64,000 nucleotides of DNA from Saltatorellus ferox (GTDB taxonomy: Bacteria > Planctomycetota > UBA1135 > GCA-002686595): assembly GCA_007751475.1 (NCBI GenBank), contig CP036434.1:5523524-5587523 (forward strand), given 5' to 3'. A program made the position numbers and the translations under genes. Positions within the stretch are counted from its first letter, which is position 1, and every line of letters begins with the position of its first letter. Shown here piece by piece: positions 54,937-64,000 of the stretch. The notes below the pieces were generated by a model. The model had not been told where the DNA came from. It searched no databases and saw only the letters and a program-made list of their open reading frames with translations.

Positions 54937-55988
54937 TGGCCAGGGAAGAAGAGCTGGCGAAGTACGTGGACGAGGCGGAGCGCCGCGTCGCCGCGGAGGG
55001 GACTCTGGACCTGGAAGCCTTCCTGGCCGAGGCGCCGGACGAGTTGAGGGACGAGCTTCACAAGCTCATCTCGATGATCCTGGTCCTGCGCCCGAAGCGT
55101 CCTGGCGGGCCGCCGTCCGCGCCGCGCGCGCCACTCGACGACCTCCCCGGCTACGATATCTACCGGCGGCTGGCTCCGGGTTCGAAGGGCGATGCCTACC
55201 TCGCCTGGTCCGAGGCGTTGGAGCGCTGGGTGACGCTGCACGTCCTTCCGGCGCCCGAGGGCTCTGGCGAGTCCCGCCTGACCGAGCGCGTCCGCGACCT
55301 GGAGCGCGTTGCGCAGTTCGATCATGCGAACGTCGTGCCTGTCCTCGACGTGGGGCAGTTCGGAGAGCTCATCTACGTCGCCACGGAACCTATCGATGGC
55401 GAGACGCTTTCCGAAACCGTCTCGCGAATGCGTGATCAGCGGGGAGGCCCGGGGCGGTCCGCCAGGGCGGTAGCGGCTGGCGCCAGTGGTCCTCTGACCT
55501 TCCAGGACCTGGCCCGTATCGTTCGGACCATCGCGCTCATCGTCGAGGTCGCCCGCACCCGTGGACTTCGCCTCGAGGGCCTGAATCCTGGCGATGTTTG
55601 CCTGGACGGGTCCGGGAAGCCGTGGCTGCAATCCCTGGCCTTCCGGTTGGCCACCCCCCCGCCCGCTGGCGCGTACCCTCCTTCCGATGGGGCGCGAGAG
55701 GATGTCCAGCAGATCGGGCTCTTCCTCTACGAGCTCTTGACGCTTCGTCCGGCGATCGAAACAGCCCGAGACGCAGGGGCAAACCACCTGACCGGGCCCC
55801 GCCAGATCGACAGAAGCATCCCCAAGGGCCTCGAGTCCATCGCTCAGCGGGCATGCGCCCCCGAGCCCGCGGGTCGACAGGCTTCTGCCGCTGTCCTGGC
55901 CGAGGAACTGGACCATTTCGCGAAACGCGTGCCTCCGAGGGGGCTATTTCGAGGTCTGCGTTCGTGGCTGAGAGCCTCGCCCCGCTGA
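54936..55988 (+). CDS. Pseudokinase of the Hanks type, coupled to an ECF sigma factor
   Basis: A 350-residue protein starting at GTG 54936; the frame before it overlaps the sigma gene. An N-terminal helical segment (EEELAKYVDEAERRVAAEG, then EAFLAEAPDELRDELHKLI) resembles the N-terminus of the kinase at 56753. A kinase-like fold follows from about residue 72. The glycine loop is degenerate (LAPGSKGDAYLAW), VAIK is replaced by VTLHVLP without Lys, HRDxKxxN is replaced by LEGLNPGDV (about 210), and DFG by QSL. A later kinase-lobe region (QQIGLFLYELLTLRPA) is kept. It should not transfer phosphate. No transmembrane segment is visible, so it may be a cytoplasmic regulator of the sigma factor. Confidence 0.87.
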   Translation: MAREEELAKYVDEAERRVAAEGTLDLEAFLAEAPDELRDELHKLISMILVLRPKRPGGPPSAPRAPLDDLPGYDIYRRLAPGSKGDAYLAWSEALERWVTLHVLPAPEGSGESRLTERVRDLERVAQFDHANVVPVLDVGQFGELIYVATEPIDGETLSETVSRMRDQRGGPGRSARAVAAGASGPLTFQDLARIVRTIALIVEVARTRGLRLEGLNPGDVCLDGSGKPWLQSLAFRLATPPPAGAYPPSDGAREDVQQIGLFLYELLTLRPAIETARDAGANHLTGPRQIDRSIPKGLESIAQRACAPEPAGRQASAAVLAEELDHFAKRVPPRGLFRGLRSWLRASPR

Positions 55989-56135
55989 GCGGGGCGCTGC
56001 TCTGAAGCGCTCTCCGAGGGGACCAGGTGGCCAGGAACCACCCTTCGGATTCTTCTTCGACTTTCTGCGAACCATCACGAGAGACTGTCCGCCGTGTACG
56101 TGATGCCCCCGCCTGCCGCCTCCAAGTCCCCCCCC

Positions 56136-56756
56136 ATGACCGTGGATCCACGCAACCAGTTTCCCGAGGAGTTCTAGCGCGAGCTGGAGCTGGCAAGGAA
56201 GGCCGATCCAGCCGCCGTCGACCATTTCGTCCGTCGCTTCTACCCGACGGTCGAGCAGATGGTCCATCAGCAGCTGGCTGGCGACATCCGTATGCACCGC
56301 CCCTGGCTTCGATCCCGATTCAGCACCGGGGACGTGGTCCAGGAGGTCTTCCGAAGCGTCGTCCAGGACCTGAACGCCTTCGGCGGCAAGACGGCGGACG
56401 CATTCTGTGGCTACCTGGCGATGATGGTCCGGAATCGCATCATGGACGCGATCCGCTTCCACCAGGCGGCCCGACGGGACGGACGGCGCGGCCAGCCGAT
56501 CGACCACACACCTGTGGCCGAAGGCAACCGGACGCCCTTCGACGAGGCCGCGAGCCAGGAGGAGCTGACGCACTTCCTCGACGTTCTGTCCACTTTCCCA
56601 GAGCGCGAGCAGCTGCTGCTGCGGGCGCGACTCGAGGACCAGGAGACCTTCGATCAGCTGAAAGACCAGCTCGGCTACGGATCGATCTCCGCGGTCAGGC
56701 GGGCGTTCTATGCGGCGCAGGCGAAGCTTGCCGTGCAGCTTGGAGAGACCGCGTGA
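56136..56756 (+). pseudogene. ECF-type sigma factor gene with an in-frame TAG near its start
   Basis: Reading from ATG 56136 (MTVDPRNQFPEEF), a TAG at 56175-56177 interrupts the frame. The same frame then continues RELELARKADPAAVDHFVRR to the stop at 56756, giving about 205 codons, the normal ECF length. The region after the stop is ordinary sigma sequence: region 2 with FSTGDVVQEVFRSVVQDLNA and region 4 with FPEREQLLLRARLEDQ and ISAVRRAFYAAQAKL. A translated product from the internal ATG 56259 (165 residues) would lack the first region-2 helix. Interpretations are a recent nonsense mutation, stop readthrough, or a sequence error. It overlaps the kinase gene by 4 nt (GTGA). Confidence 0.8.
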
Positions 56757-57304
56757 CTTCCACGGGAGACGTCGACAACGAGCTGGTCACCGACCTCGTG
56801 GCGGAGGCCATGGAGCAGCTCGCCGACCACGGCGAGGTGGACCTCACGGCCCTGTGCGCGGAGCATCCGGAGGCTCGCGACGCCGTCGAGAAAGCCGTCG
56901 GGATCGCGAACCGCCTGTCGACGGTGAACGCGCTGCGCCACGGCGCGGACTTCCTGCGGGGTTCGGTGCTGGGCACGCGCTACGAGCTGGTCCGGCGCAT
57001 CGGCGCTGGGGCCATGGGAACCGTGTACCAGGCGCGCGATGCGAGCCTGCAGCGGAACGTGGCCGTCAAGATCCTCCACGGAACACTCGTCTCCGCGGAC
57101 GAGGGAGCGGCGCGCTTCGAGCGCGAGGCGACCGCGCTGGCCGCGATCCAGTCCCGTTCGATCGTGGCCATCCACGACCGCGGATTCACGGAGGGCGGCG
57201 CGCCGTTCCTCGTGATGGAGCTGATCGACGGAGTGGCGCTGTCGGAGCTGCTCGAGGAAGCGGAGCGGCGGAGCGAGACCGAAGTGGTCGTCGATACAGC
57301 CTAG
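56753..57304 (+). pseudogene. Ser/Thr protein kinase gene, 5' part, ended by an in-frame TAG
   Basis: Starts at GTG 56753, coupled to the sigma factor gene. Of 183 codons, the first ~60 form a helical segment (LVTDLVAEAMEQLADHGEVD, EHPEARDAVEKAV) similar to the pseudokinase N-terminus. The kinase N-lobe follows with an intact glycine loop RIGAGAMGTVY, VAVKIL Lys and the hinge region FLVMELIDGVALSELLEE. The TAG at 57302-57304 cuts the protein before the catalytic loop. The same frame continues 57305-59341 with the rest of a well-formed kinase, so this is one interrupted gene of 861 sense codons. Confidence 0.85.
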
Positions 57305-59341
57305 ATCCCCGAGTCGTTCGCGATCGCGTCGCTCCCCGAGGAGAGCTACGTGCGCCAGGTCGTTCGCTGGACGATCCAGATCGGCGAGGGCCTCGAGGCC
57401 GCGCATGCTGCGAAGGTGATCCACCGGGACATCAAGCCATCGAACATCATGCTCCGAGCGGACGGCGAGGCGGTCCTGCTCGACTTTGGAATCGCGGCAC
57501 TCGATACGGAGGACGACCTGACGCGCACCGGGGCGTCGGTAGGCACGCCGCGCTACATGGCGCCCGAGGTCCTCGGCGAGCGGATGCCGTGGAAGCCGGG
57601 CCTCGACGTCTACGGACTGTCGGCGACGCTCTACCACCTGCTTGCGATGCGAGCGCCGTTCGACGGAACCCATTCCAAGGTACTGCGCGCCCTCTCGACG
57701 CGGGAGGTTCCGCCCCTCGCGAGCGTCCGTTCCGGTCTGCCCAGGGACCTGGTCGCCATCGTCGAGCACGGCGTGGAGCGTGACCCGAAGCGCCGCTATC
57801 AGTCCGCCAGCGAACTGGTCGAGGACCTCAAGGCCTTTCTGGACCACCGCCCGGTGAGCGCACGCCCGGTCACCCGAACGATGAGACTGCTACGCCAAGC
57901 GCGGCACTCGCGGACGGTCCAGGGCGCGGTGGCGGCGACGGTGCTGTTCGTACTGGGAACGACGGGTTTCCTGGTGAAGCAGGCGTCGGACGCAAGGGCC
58001 GTGGAGCGCGGGCGGATGGCGTGGCAGCACGTGCCTGCTTCCCTGGACTTCGTCAGGCCGATCAGCAGAGAGATCACGGACGACGCGAGGCGCGCATCCG
58101 TCATGCGGAAGCTTGACGCCCTGATCGAATCACCCGTGGACCCGATCCCAGCGCGAATGCTACGAGCTGCGTTCGTTCTCGATCAAGGGGACCGCGCCGC
58201 TGCTGCCCGCGACATGGCGTGGATTGCCGACGAGACGGAAACGCCGCTCGCCGTGGAGCTGGCAAAGCGATTCCAGGCGATCGCGGACGACGCCGAGGCC
58301 CCACCGGCTATCAGCTTCGAGGATCTGCCCGAGCCGCGAACGGCTAAAGATCACTACCTGCTCGGATTCACTCTGCAACGCGTTGACCAGGGCGGCCCGG
58401 CCTACGAGCAGTTCAGCTCGGACGAACTCCAGGATGTCCGGCACGCGCGGGAGATAAGCCTGATGCTCGAAGCGTTGCCGGTGAAGAGGATGAAGCGTGA
58501 CACCCAGGAGCAGCGAGATGACCTGTTCCGTGCCGCCGATGTCATTCTCGCGAAGGCGGAAGAGCTAGACAACGAGTTCGGGGGTCCAAGCGCCATGAGC
58601 CTTCACATTCGAACGCTGATGCTGCTCAATCAGGAGCTCTACTCAGCGACGATCTCGGCGGCGCGCAAAGGCCTCGCGCTGGCGGACGAGACGCACCCGA
58701 CGCTGGAGAACGCAGGACTCGCCTCCCACCGCATCGGCGACGCGGATCTCGCGGGCATGTTTCTGGGAGAGGCGGCGTTGCGCGCTCCGGGAAATACGAC
58801 GATCTGGGAGTACAGAATCCGCGCTGAACTTCTCGCGGGCAACCACGAAGCGGCGCGTGCACTTCTGTCCAGGCCACCGGAACCTCCCACTTCGACGCTC
58901 TCACGAACCTCCTTGGTGCTGGCAGCTTTGATTGACATCGATGGCGCGCTTCGCCCTTCCGAAGTTGGCAGAGAGGACACAAGCCTCAGGCTCGCAAGCC
59001 GAGGACTCGCTCATCTGCAAGAACTGCCCCCGGACTCCCGTGAGGCGCGTTCGACGGAGGTCCAGTCCCTGAAGGCCATCGCGGAAGCCATCTCAGAAGA
59101 CAATGCGGATGGAATCATCAGCGCTCTCTTCCACATGCTCAAGGGCAACGCGCTGCACCCGGGGCGAGTGGAAGACCTTGCGCACCACCTACCCGATGAT
59201 CTGAATTCAGCCGCCACGACGAGCCTTCGTAAATGGCTCGATGCGATGGCGCTGGAACTCAGACGTCGAACGGGATCAAGCGGTGTCGCGTCTCTCCCCC
59301 AGACCTCGGCACTCAGCGTAGAGCCCGATACCCACGAATAG
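57305..59341 (+). pseudogene. Ser/Thr protein kinase gene, 3' part after the in-frame TAG
   Basis: Continues the same frame as 56753-57304 from IPESFAIASLPEESY. The first in-frame ATG is at 57350 (663 codons from there). It carries an intact catalytic loop VIHRDIKPSN, DFGIA and the APE region RYMAPEVLGERMPWKPGLDV. A transmembrane segment follows (GAVAATVLFVLGTTGFLVKQ, about 392-411 of the joined protein), then a ~440-residue extracytoplasmic TPR-like helical region (YSATISAARKGLALADETHP, GMFLGEAALRAPGNTTIWEY). All kinase motifs are conserved, which argues against long-standing decay. Without the 5' part the fragment lacks the ATP-binding N-lobe. Confidence 0.85.
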
Positions 59342-59389
59342 ACCGCTCCACAGTACCCGTACTCGCTTCCTTTACGACACCCCGAATCC

Positions 59390-60442
59390 ATGCCAGAAAA
59401 CCCCATGCTTCCCCGTCCAGTCCGAAACATCGCCGCAAAGTTCATGCTATTCGGAGTCACCGTGTCTCTTTCGCTCGCAGCGCAGCAGGAGCCGATGGAA
59501 CCTACCGTCGCCCGAGGAAAGTTCTCCGCTTGGCCCTTTGCGCTGGTCGAGAGGGGTGACAACGTCGTTCGGCTCAAGGGCCCAGGTGACCAACCGGCCA
59601 CTTCTCCCCCTCAGGCCTGGCAGAGCCCGTTCACTCTTACCGCAACGGACCCCATCTACTCGACCGGCGTGCTCTTTCCGGGGAGCAATCCACCCACCAT
59701 CGATGCCATGTCGACCGGCAACGACGTCATCCCGGCTGCGAATTCGGTCGGCACCCCAGCCGTTGGGCTTGCGAACTTCAACTGGCTGGCGTTGGCCGTC
59801 ACGGTAAAAAACGGTGGCACGGGCAAGAATCCGAGCATCCTCTGGCAAGAGCAGGGCAAGTACGGCAGCCGCACCGGCGCCAGCGTGCTCTCGTACTACT
59901 TCGACGGGAGTATCGGCATCAACCCGCGACTCGTCGACAAAACGGTTCTCGAGGCGAGCCGCAATCATCTGGGATACGCATCGACGTCATCGAATGACAT
60001 CAACGCGATGGATTACGGGATCGGACTGATGACGTGCAACGAAGGCCCCAACCTCGACCCTCTCATCTACACGACGAACGAATTCTTCTTCTCCGTGACC
60101 CGGGAGTGGGCGAACTCCAACAGCACCGTCGCGTTCGCAAGGCATCCAGGCACGACGGCAGCGCCGTCGCTCCCCCCGCACGCAGGCACGATCTATCGGC
60201 TCGAATGGAATGAAAATGCCACAGCCACCGCTGGTGCATGGTCCGCACCCGAGGAGTTCGTTCCTGCATCAGATCTCTTCTGGAACGGTTACGTCGAAGA
60301 GAGCGTCAATGACTTCGACGTGGATATGCTCGCCGTGTGCCCCCTGACCAACACGATCATCTACTCCACGAGCAGGGAAACGCTGGGCGCGCCGAGCCAG
60401 CTGATGATCTACACCATTGGTGGGCCCAATCCACCTGTATAA
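59390..60442 (+). pseudogene. Secreted protein gene of unknown function, 5' part, ended by in-frame TAA
   Basis: 350 codons with a signal peptide (NIAAKFMLFGVTVSLSLA) and a beta-rich, Asn/Thr/Gly-rich body, for example LANFNWLALAVTVKNGGTGK and VTREWANSNSTVAFARHPGT. I do not recognise a family. The TAA at 60440-60442 follows GGPNPPV. The same frame stays open to 60952 with sequence of the same character, so the gene is probably a single ~520-codon unit broken by one stop. It begins 48 nt after the kinase stop and may be in the same transcript. Confidence 0.75.
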
Positions 60443-60952
60443 CTCACGGCCGGCACGCCTACGCTGCAGGTCACCAAGAAGCTCGGCCTGGGTGACAACG
60501 ACGACATCACCGGAGGCTGCGGCTTCGACCCGCACGCCGGCACTCTGAGTGGGCTCCGCGGCTATGCCACGGATCGCCCGGCTGAGGCCGACCAGATCAT
60601 GGGACTGAGCGTCGTACGGGCGACGCCCCTGGTCGACCAGACGGCAGATCAAACAGGTGCACCCGAACACGTCGACAGTCTCTGGCTCCAGGCGACTGGC
60701 TGGGGAAAGGCAACGGGCGCCGCGTCGATGCCCGGCAGGGTGAACTTCTTTGTCACCTTCGCGAACTTGCCGCCCATCCCACTCGGAACGGTCGATCGCC
60801 TTCCCTACGAGTCAGCCTGCCTTCAGGTTCCGGTTCCGGTCGGCGTTCCCCATGGATTCGCCGCCGCGTTCCATGCGGAGCTCTGCGCGCCGCCCTACAC
60901 GGGCTCCCCGAACGTCATCGCGAAGTCGTGGTTCTGCGAGATGTACCTTTGA
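60443..60952 (+). pseudogene. Secreted protein gene of unknown function, 3' part after the in-frame TAA
   Basis: In-frame continuation of 59390-60442. It begins LTAGTPTLQVTKKLGLGDND and ends with GSPNVIAKSWFCEMYL. The first in-frame ATG is at 60599 (117 codons). It includes a beta-rich C-terminal region (VNFFVTFANLPPIPLGTVDR) with two Cys residues (ESACLQVP and AELCAPPY) that may pair. No signal peptide or ribosome-binding site is present at 60599, so independent translation and export are unlikely. Confidence 0.72.
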
Positions 60953-61000
60953 CCTCGGTCGGACCGGGTCGCCAGCAGGAGGATCCGTTATCGTGCTCCC

Positions 61001-61423
61001 ATGAGCACGATCTTCGACAGGATCCTCGACGGCGACATCCCCTGCCACCGCGTCTTCGAGAATGACCACGTCCTGGCGTTCATGGACATCTCGCCCATCA
61101 GCGCCGGACACACCCTCGTCATCCCCAAGGAGCGGAAGGCGAAGCTGCACGAGCTTTCTGACGAGGCGGCCGCCGAGCTGGGGCGGGTGCTTCCTCGGAT
61201 CGCTCGCGCGGTTTGCCGCGTGACCGGGACCGACGACTACAACGTGCTGCAGAACAACGGAAGGACCGCCCACCAGGCGGTTTTTCACGTTCACTTCCAC
61301 ATCATCCCTCGGCCGAGCCAGACCGTCGGGCTCGGGATTCACTGGGAACCCATCGACGGGGTACCTGATCCGGCCGAGATGGCCGAGCGGCTGCGGACGG
61401 CGCTCGCGGAGGACCAGGCATGA
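61001..61423 (+). CDS. HIT-family nucleotide-binding protein
   Basis: A 140-residue cytoplasmic protein of the HINT/HIT type. Signature phrases are DGDIPCHRVFENDHVLAFMD, the central PISAGHTLVIPK, YNVLQNNGRTAHQAV and the histidine triad FHVHFHIIPR. HIT proteins hydrolyse adenosine phosphoramidates or related nucleotides. Its TGA overlaps the ATG of the dihydroorotase gene, so the two are translated together. Confidence 0.95.
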   Translation: MSTIFDRILDGDIPCHRVFENDHVLAFMDISPISAGHTLVIPKERKAKLHELSDEAAAELGRVLPRIARAVCRVTGTDDYNVLQNNGRTAHQAVFHVHFHIIPRPSQTVGLGIHWEPIDGVPDPAEMAERLRTALAEDQA

Positions 61424-62829
61424 GCGGGCAAGGGAAGCAAGGTGCCGGCTCGGGCGGCTCGATCCTGATCCACGGCGGGCGCGTCGTCGGGGCGGAGGGT
61501 GTCAGCGAGGCTGACGTGCTCATCGAGCACGGCCGGGTCACCGAGGTTCGGCCTGGGCTCCTGGGGAGCGCTCGTCTGCGCGCGGCCGAGGAGGCAGCGC
61601 GCGGGGCCGGGGGGCTGGCCGGGGGACTGGAGCGGCTCGATGCCGCAGGTCAACTCGTCTTCCCCGGGCTGACGGATCCCCAGGTTCACTTCCGCGAGCC
61701 CGGGATGCCGCTGAAGGAAGACCTGGGCTCGGGGTCGCTGGCGGCGCTGGCGGGCGGGGTGACCGGCTTCATGGAGATGCCGAACACCAACCCGAACACC
61801 GACAGCCCGGAACGCCTGGAGGAGAAGCTGGAGCGTGCGGCCGCGAGCGCGGTCTCGGACTACGCCTTCTTCCTCGGCGGGACCCACGAGAACGCGGACC
61901 AGATCGGCGAGTGGGAGGACATGCCCGGCTGCGCCGGGATCAAGGTCTTCATGGGCTCGTCGACGGGCTCGCTGCTGGTTCCGGACAATCCGACGCTGGA
62001 GAGGATCCTGCGATCGGGCAAGCGGCGCGTCACGTTCCACAGCGAGGACGATGACCGGCTCAAGGAGCGCTACGCGGCCGTCAAGGAAGGGACCCACGTC
62101 CGGGAGCACCCGCACGTCCGCGACGTGGCGTGCGCGGTCCAGGCCACGACCCGGCTGCTGGACCTGGCTGAACTCACCGGCAGGCCGATCCATATCCTCC
62201 ATGTGTCCACCGCCGATGAGATCCGGCTGGTTCGCGAGCGCGACCTCGGTGAACTCGTCACGGTCGAGCTGACGCCGAACCACCTGTTTCTCACGGCGCC
62301 CGACTGCTACGAAGGGCCCCACGGGACCTGGGCCCAGATGAACCCGCCGGTGCGCGACCGCGCGCACCAGGAAGTGCTGCGCGAGGCCGCCGCCGACGGC
62401 ACCGCCGCCTGCATCGGGTCGGACCACGCGCCGCACACCCTGGAGGACAAGGCCAAGCCGTTTCCGGCGAGTTCGTCGGGCATCGCAGGCGTGCAGACGA
62501 CGTTACCCCTGCTTCTGACGGCGGTTCGGGACGGCTGGCTGCGTCACGAGGACATCGTGCGACTCTGCGTTCAGGGGCCGAGTCGGGTCTACGGAGCGCG
62601 TGATCGTGGCCCCCTGGCACCGGGCGCCCTCGGTCACGCGGTGCTCGTCGATCCGAGCGCCCGGGGTACGATCGGCGAGCGCCCCTTCCACAGCCGCGCC
62701 GGACACACGCCGTTCGCCGACGTCGATCTGGCGGGCTGGCCGACCGCGACGGTCCTCCACGGGCGGGTCGCTTACCAGGGCGGCCAGCTCGTCGGCGAGC
62801 GAAACGGCCAGCGAATCATCTTCCGGTAA
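61420..62829 (+). CDS. pyrC: Dihydroorotase
   Basis: A 469-residue amidohydrolase catalysing ring closure of carbamoyl-aspartate to dihydroorotate in pyrimidine synthesis. The metal motif reads DPQVHFREPG (about 86-95), the variant with Gln in place of the first His, which occurs in part of the dihydroorotase family. The carbamylated-Lys region is GIKVFMGSSTG, followed by HSEDDDRL, HILHVSTADE and GSDHAPH. The N-terminal beta-sandwich carries an extra Ala/Gly-rich loop (about 48-75). An allantoinase is a weaker alternative; the SDHAPH and HVSTADE residues suit dihydroorotase. Confidence 0.9.
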   Translation: MSGQGKQGAGSGGSILIHGGRVVGAEGVSEADVLIEHGRVTEVRPGLLGSARLRAAEEAARGAGGLAGGLERLDAAGQLVFPGLTDPQVHFREPGMPLKEDLGSGSLAALAGGVTGFMEMPNTNPNTDSPERLEEKLERAAASAVSDYAFFLGGTHENADQIGEWEDMPGCAGIKVFMGSSTGSLLVPDNPTLERILRSGKRRVTFHSEDDDRLKERYAAVKEGTHVREHPHVRDVACAVQATTRLLDLAELTGRPIHILHVSTADEIRLVRERDLGELVTVELTPNHLFLTAPDCYEGPHGTWAQMNPPVRDRAHQEVLREAAADGTAACIGSDHAPHTLEDKAKPFPASSSGIAGVQTTLPLLLTAVRDGWLRHEDIVRLCVQGPSRVYGARDRGPLAPGALGHAVLVDPSARGTIGERPFHSRAGHTPFADVDLAGWPTATVLHGRVAYQGGQLVGERNGQRIIFR

Positions 62830-63166
62830 CCGCCGGGGAAGCCCGATCGAAGATAGTCGCTCACCCCGATCTGCCTCGGGGATGTTGAGCGCTGCGGAGA
62901 ATCCGTCGATTGTTCCCGTGAAACACCGGGGTCGTCGTCGCTTGCCGCGCTCGTCCCCGGATAGAATCTTCCCCAAATTTAGAGCGGAAAGCCGTCTGCC
63001 CGACGCGCGCGTACGAACCCGCGCCTGGGGCGTCCGGCGGCTCTCACATGCTGCTCTCCACTGGGCCACCTGACCTTCGGTCGCCCACTCCCGAGGCCCC
63101 CCCAGGGGCTCCCCACTCCGGGGCTCCGACAGGGGACCCGACTCTCGGAACGAACTCCTTCAGTCC
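62830..63166. other. 337-bp intergenic region before nqrA
   Basis: No gene is recognisable; the overlapping frames are Arg/Pro-rich shadows. The region probably holds the promoter of the nqr operon. Nothing resembling a terminator with a T-tract was seen. A GGGGCTCC-type direct repeat (near 63106 and 63120) is the only notable pattern. Confidence 0.5.
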
Positions 63167-64000
63167 ATGGCCACGATCAAAGCCAAGCGAGGTCTCGATC
63201 TCCCGATCCACGGTGCCGTCAGCACCTCGGAAATCGTCAGTCGACTCGATGTGACCCGCGTTGCTCTCCTGCCCCAGGAGTGCTGGGGCGCCAAGGTGCG
63301 CCTCCTCGCCCAGGAAGGTGACGAGGTCCGCGTCGGAACGCCCCTCTTCGCGGACCGCCGCGACGAGAACGTCGTCTACGCCTCCCCCGCCGCAGGCAAG
63401 GTCTCCCACGTGTATCGCGGCCTGCGCCGCGCGGTGCTCGCGATCGAGATCGAAGTGAGCGGCTTCAAGGAGGCCGAGCCCTTCGAGCCGATGGACGTCG
63501 ACCGCTCCTCGGCCGAGGACATCAAGAACGCGCTGATCGGCTCGGGCCTCTGGCCCTCGCTGCGTCGTCGCCCCTTCGACAAGGTCGCGCAGACCACCGA
63601 CGAGCCCGCGGGCATCGTCGTGATGGCCTACGACTCGAGCCCCCTCGCGCCCGACCTCACGAAGGTGGTCGAAGGTCGCGACCAGGACATCGACGCGGGC
63701 CTCACGGCGCTCGCGAAGCTCACGAAGGGCAAGGTCCACGTGTGCGTCAAGAAGGGCGTGCAGTGGGGCAAGTTCTGCGAAGACGGCGTTCTCGTGCACC
63801 ACATGGAAGGCCCCCACCCGGTGGGCACCGCCGGCTTCGCGATCCACAAGCTCTGCCCGGCCGGCGCGAACCGCCCGGTCTGGTACGCCGGAATCCAGGA
63901 CGTGGCGGATATCGGCCAGCTGCTCCGGAGCGGCAAGCGCCCCACCGAGCGCGTCGTCGCCATCACCGGCCCGGCCGCCAAGACGCCGCAGCTCGTTCGA
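63167..64000 (+). CDS. nqrA: Na+-translocating NADH:quinone reductase subunit A, N-terminal part
   Basis: 278 codons from ATG 63167 remain open at the right edge. The sequence has the NqrA pattern: MATIKAKRGLDLPIHGAVST, a lipoyl-like fold (GAKVRLLAQEGDEVRVGTPL, YASPAAGKVSHVYRG), the PFDKVAQTT strand, and HHMEGPHPVGTAGFAIHK near residue 210. Subunit A docks to the membrane complex NqrB-F, which couples NADH oxidation to Na+ export. Other nqr genes probably follow to the right. NqrA is common in Planctomycetota and other marine bacteria. Confidence 0.95.
   Translation, partial: MATIKAKRGLDLPIHGAVSTSEIVSRLDVTRVALLPQECWGAKVRLLAQEGDEVRVGTPLFADRRDENVVYASPAAGKVSHVYRGLRRAVLAIEIEVSGFKEAEPFEPMDVDRSSAEDIKNALIGSGLWPSLRRRPFDKVAQTTDEPAGIVVMAYDSSPLAPDLTKVVEGRDQDIDAGLTALAKLTKGKVHVCVKKGVQWGKFCEDGVLVHHMEGPHPVGTAGFAIHKLCPAGANRPVWYAGIQDVADIGQLLRSGKRPTERVVAITGPAAKTPQLVR

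Noticed and set aside
56136..60952. Reassigned stop codons
   Set aside because: TAG and TAA both end other genes in the window at the expected family lengths, so the standard code applies.

Overview
The window is GC-rich, densely coded DNA that looks like the chromosome of a member of the Planctomycetota. The lineage call is inference. It rests on the mix of families: ECF sigma factor genes beside Hanks-type kinase genes, a sigma factor fused to a membrane-anchored carboxypeptidase-regulatory tail, secreted FG-GAP and beta-helix proteins with a shared C-terminal module, very long secreted proteins, a degenerate sulfatase-like lipoprotein, and a Na+-NQR gene. No phage, insertion sequence, CRISPR array, rRNA or tRNA was recognised.

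Layout. 1-5336 (minus strand) is a MoxR/DUF58/von Willebrand (Bat-type) operon whose genes mostly overlap by 4 nt; it runs off the left edge. 5511-9738 (minus) is a membrane-anchored lytic transglycosylase and a secreted HEAT-repeat protein. A perfect 44-bp palindrome separates these from a seven-repeat FG-GAP protein, recG and an MFS transporter. 15199-19144 (plus) holds the ECF fusion and an SGNH-hydrolase-like membrane protein. 19034-23176 is a roughly 2.07-kb tandem duplication carrying two nearly identical secreted beta-propeller genes and a broken copy of the SGNH gene's 3' end, followed by a beta-helix protein. 25391-32535 (minus) is a polysaccharide locus: a glycosyltransferase, an AlgJ/AlgX-like and an AlgI-like O-acetylation pair, and a GT-C membrane protein.

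32931-37277 holds a helicase-less DbpA-domain protein with an RGG-rich tail, a second GT-C protein and a secreted protein of unknown function. 37418-45544 is a 2708-residue alpha-2-macroglobulin-like protein without a recognisable thioester. It ends beside ten 29-bp tandem repeats, each with a GTTCCGGAAC palindrome. 45886-49850 (minus) is an M28 peptidase with two PDZ domains and a degenerate sulfatase-like lipoprotein, with a strong intrinsic terminator between them. 50036-54237 (plus) is a transport operon: exported protein, LolD/MacB-type ATPase, FtsX-like permease and a ZnuA-like lipoprotein.

54268-60952 is the most unusual stretch. It holds two consecutive sigma-factor/kinase modules. 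In the first, the kinase is a pseudokinase. In the second, the sigma factor, the kinase and the following secreted protein are each interrupted by one in-frame stop codon with the frame otherwise open. The right end is ordinary housekeeping: a HIT protein, dihydroorotase, and the start of nqrA, which runs off the right edge.
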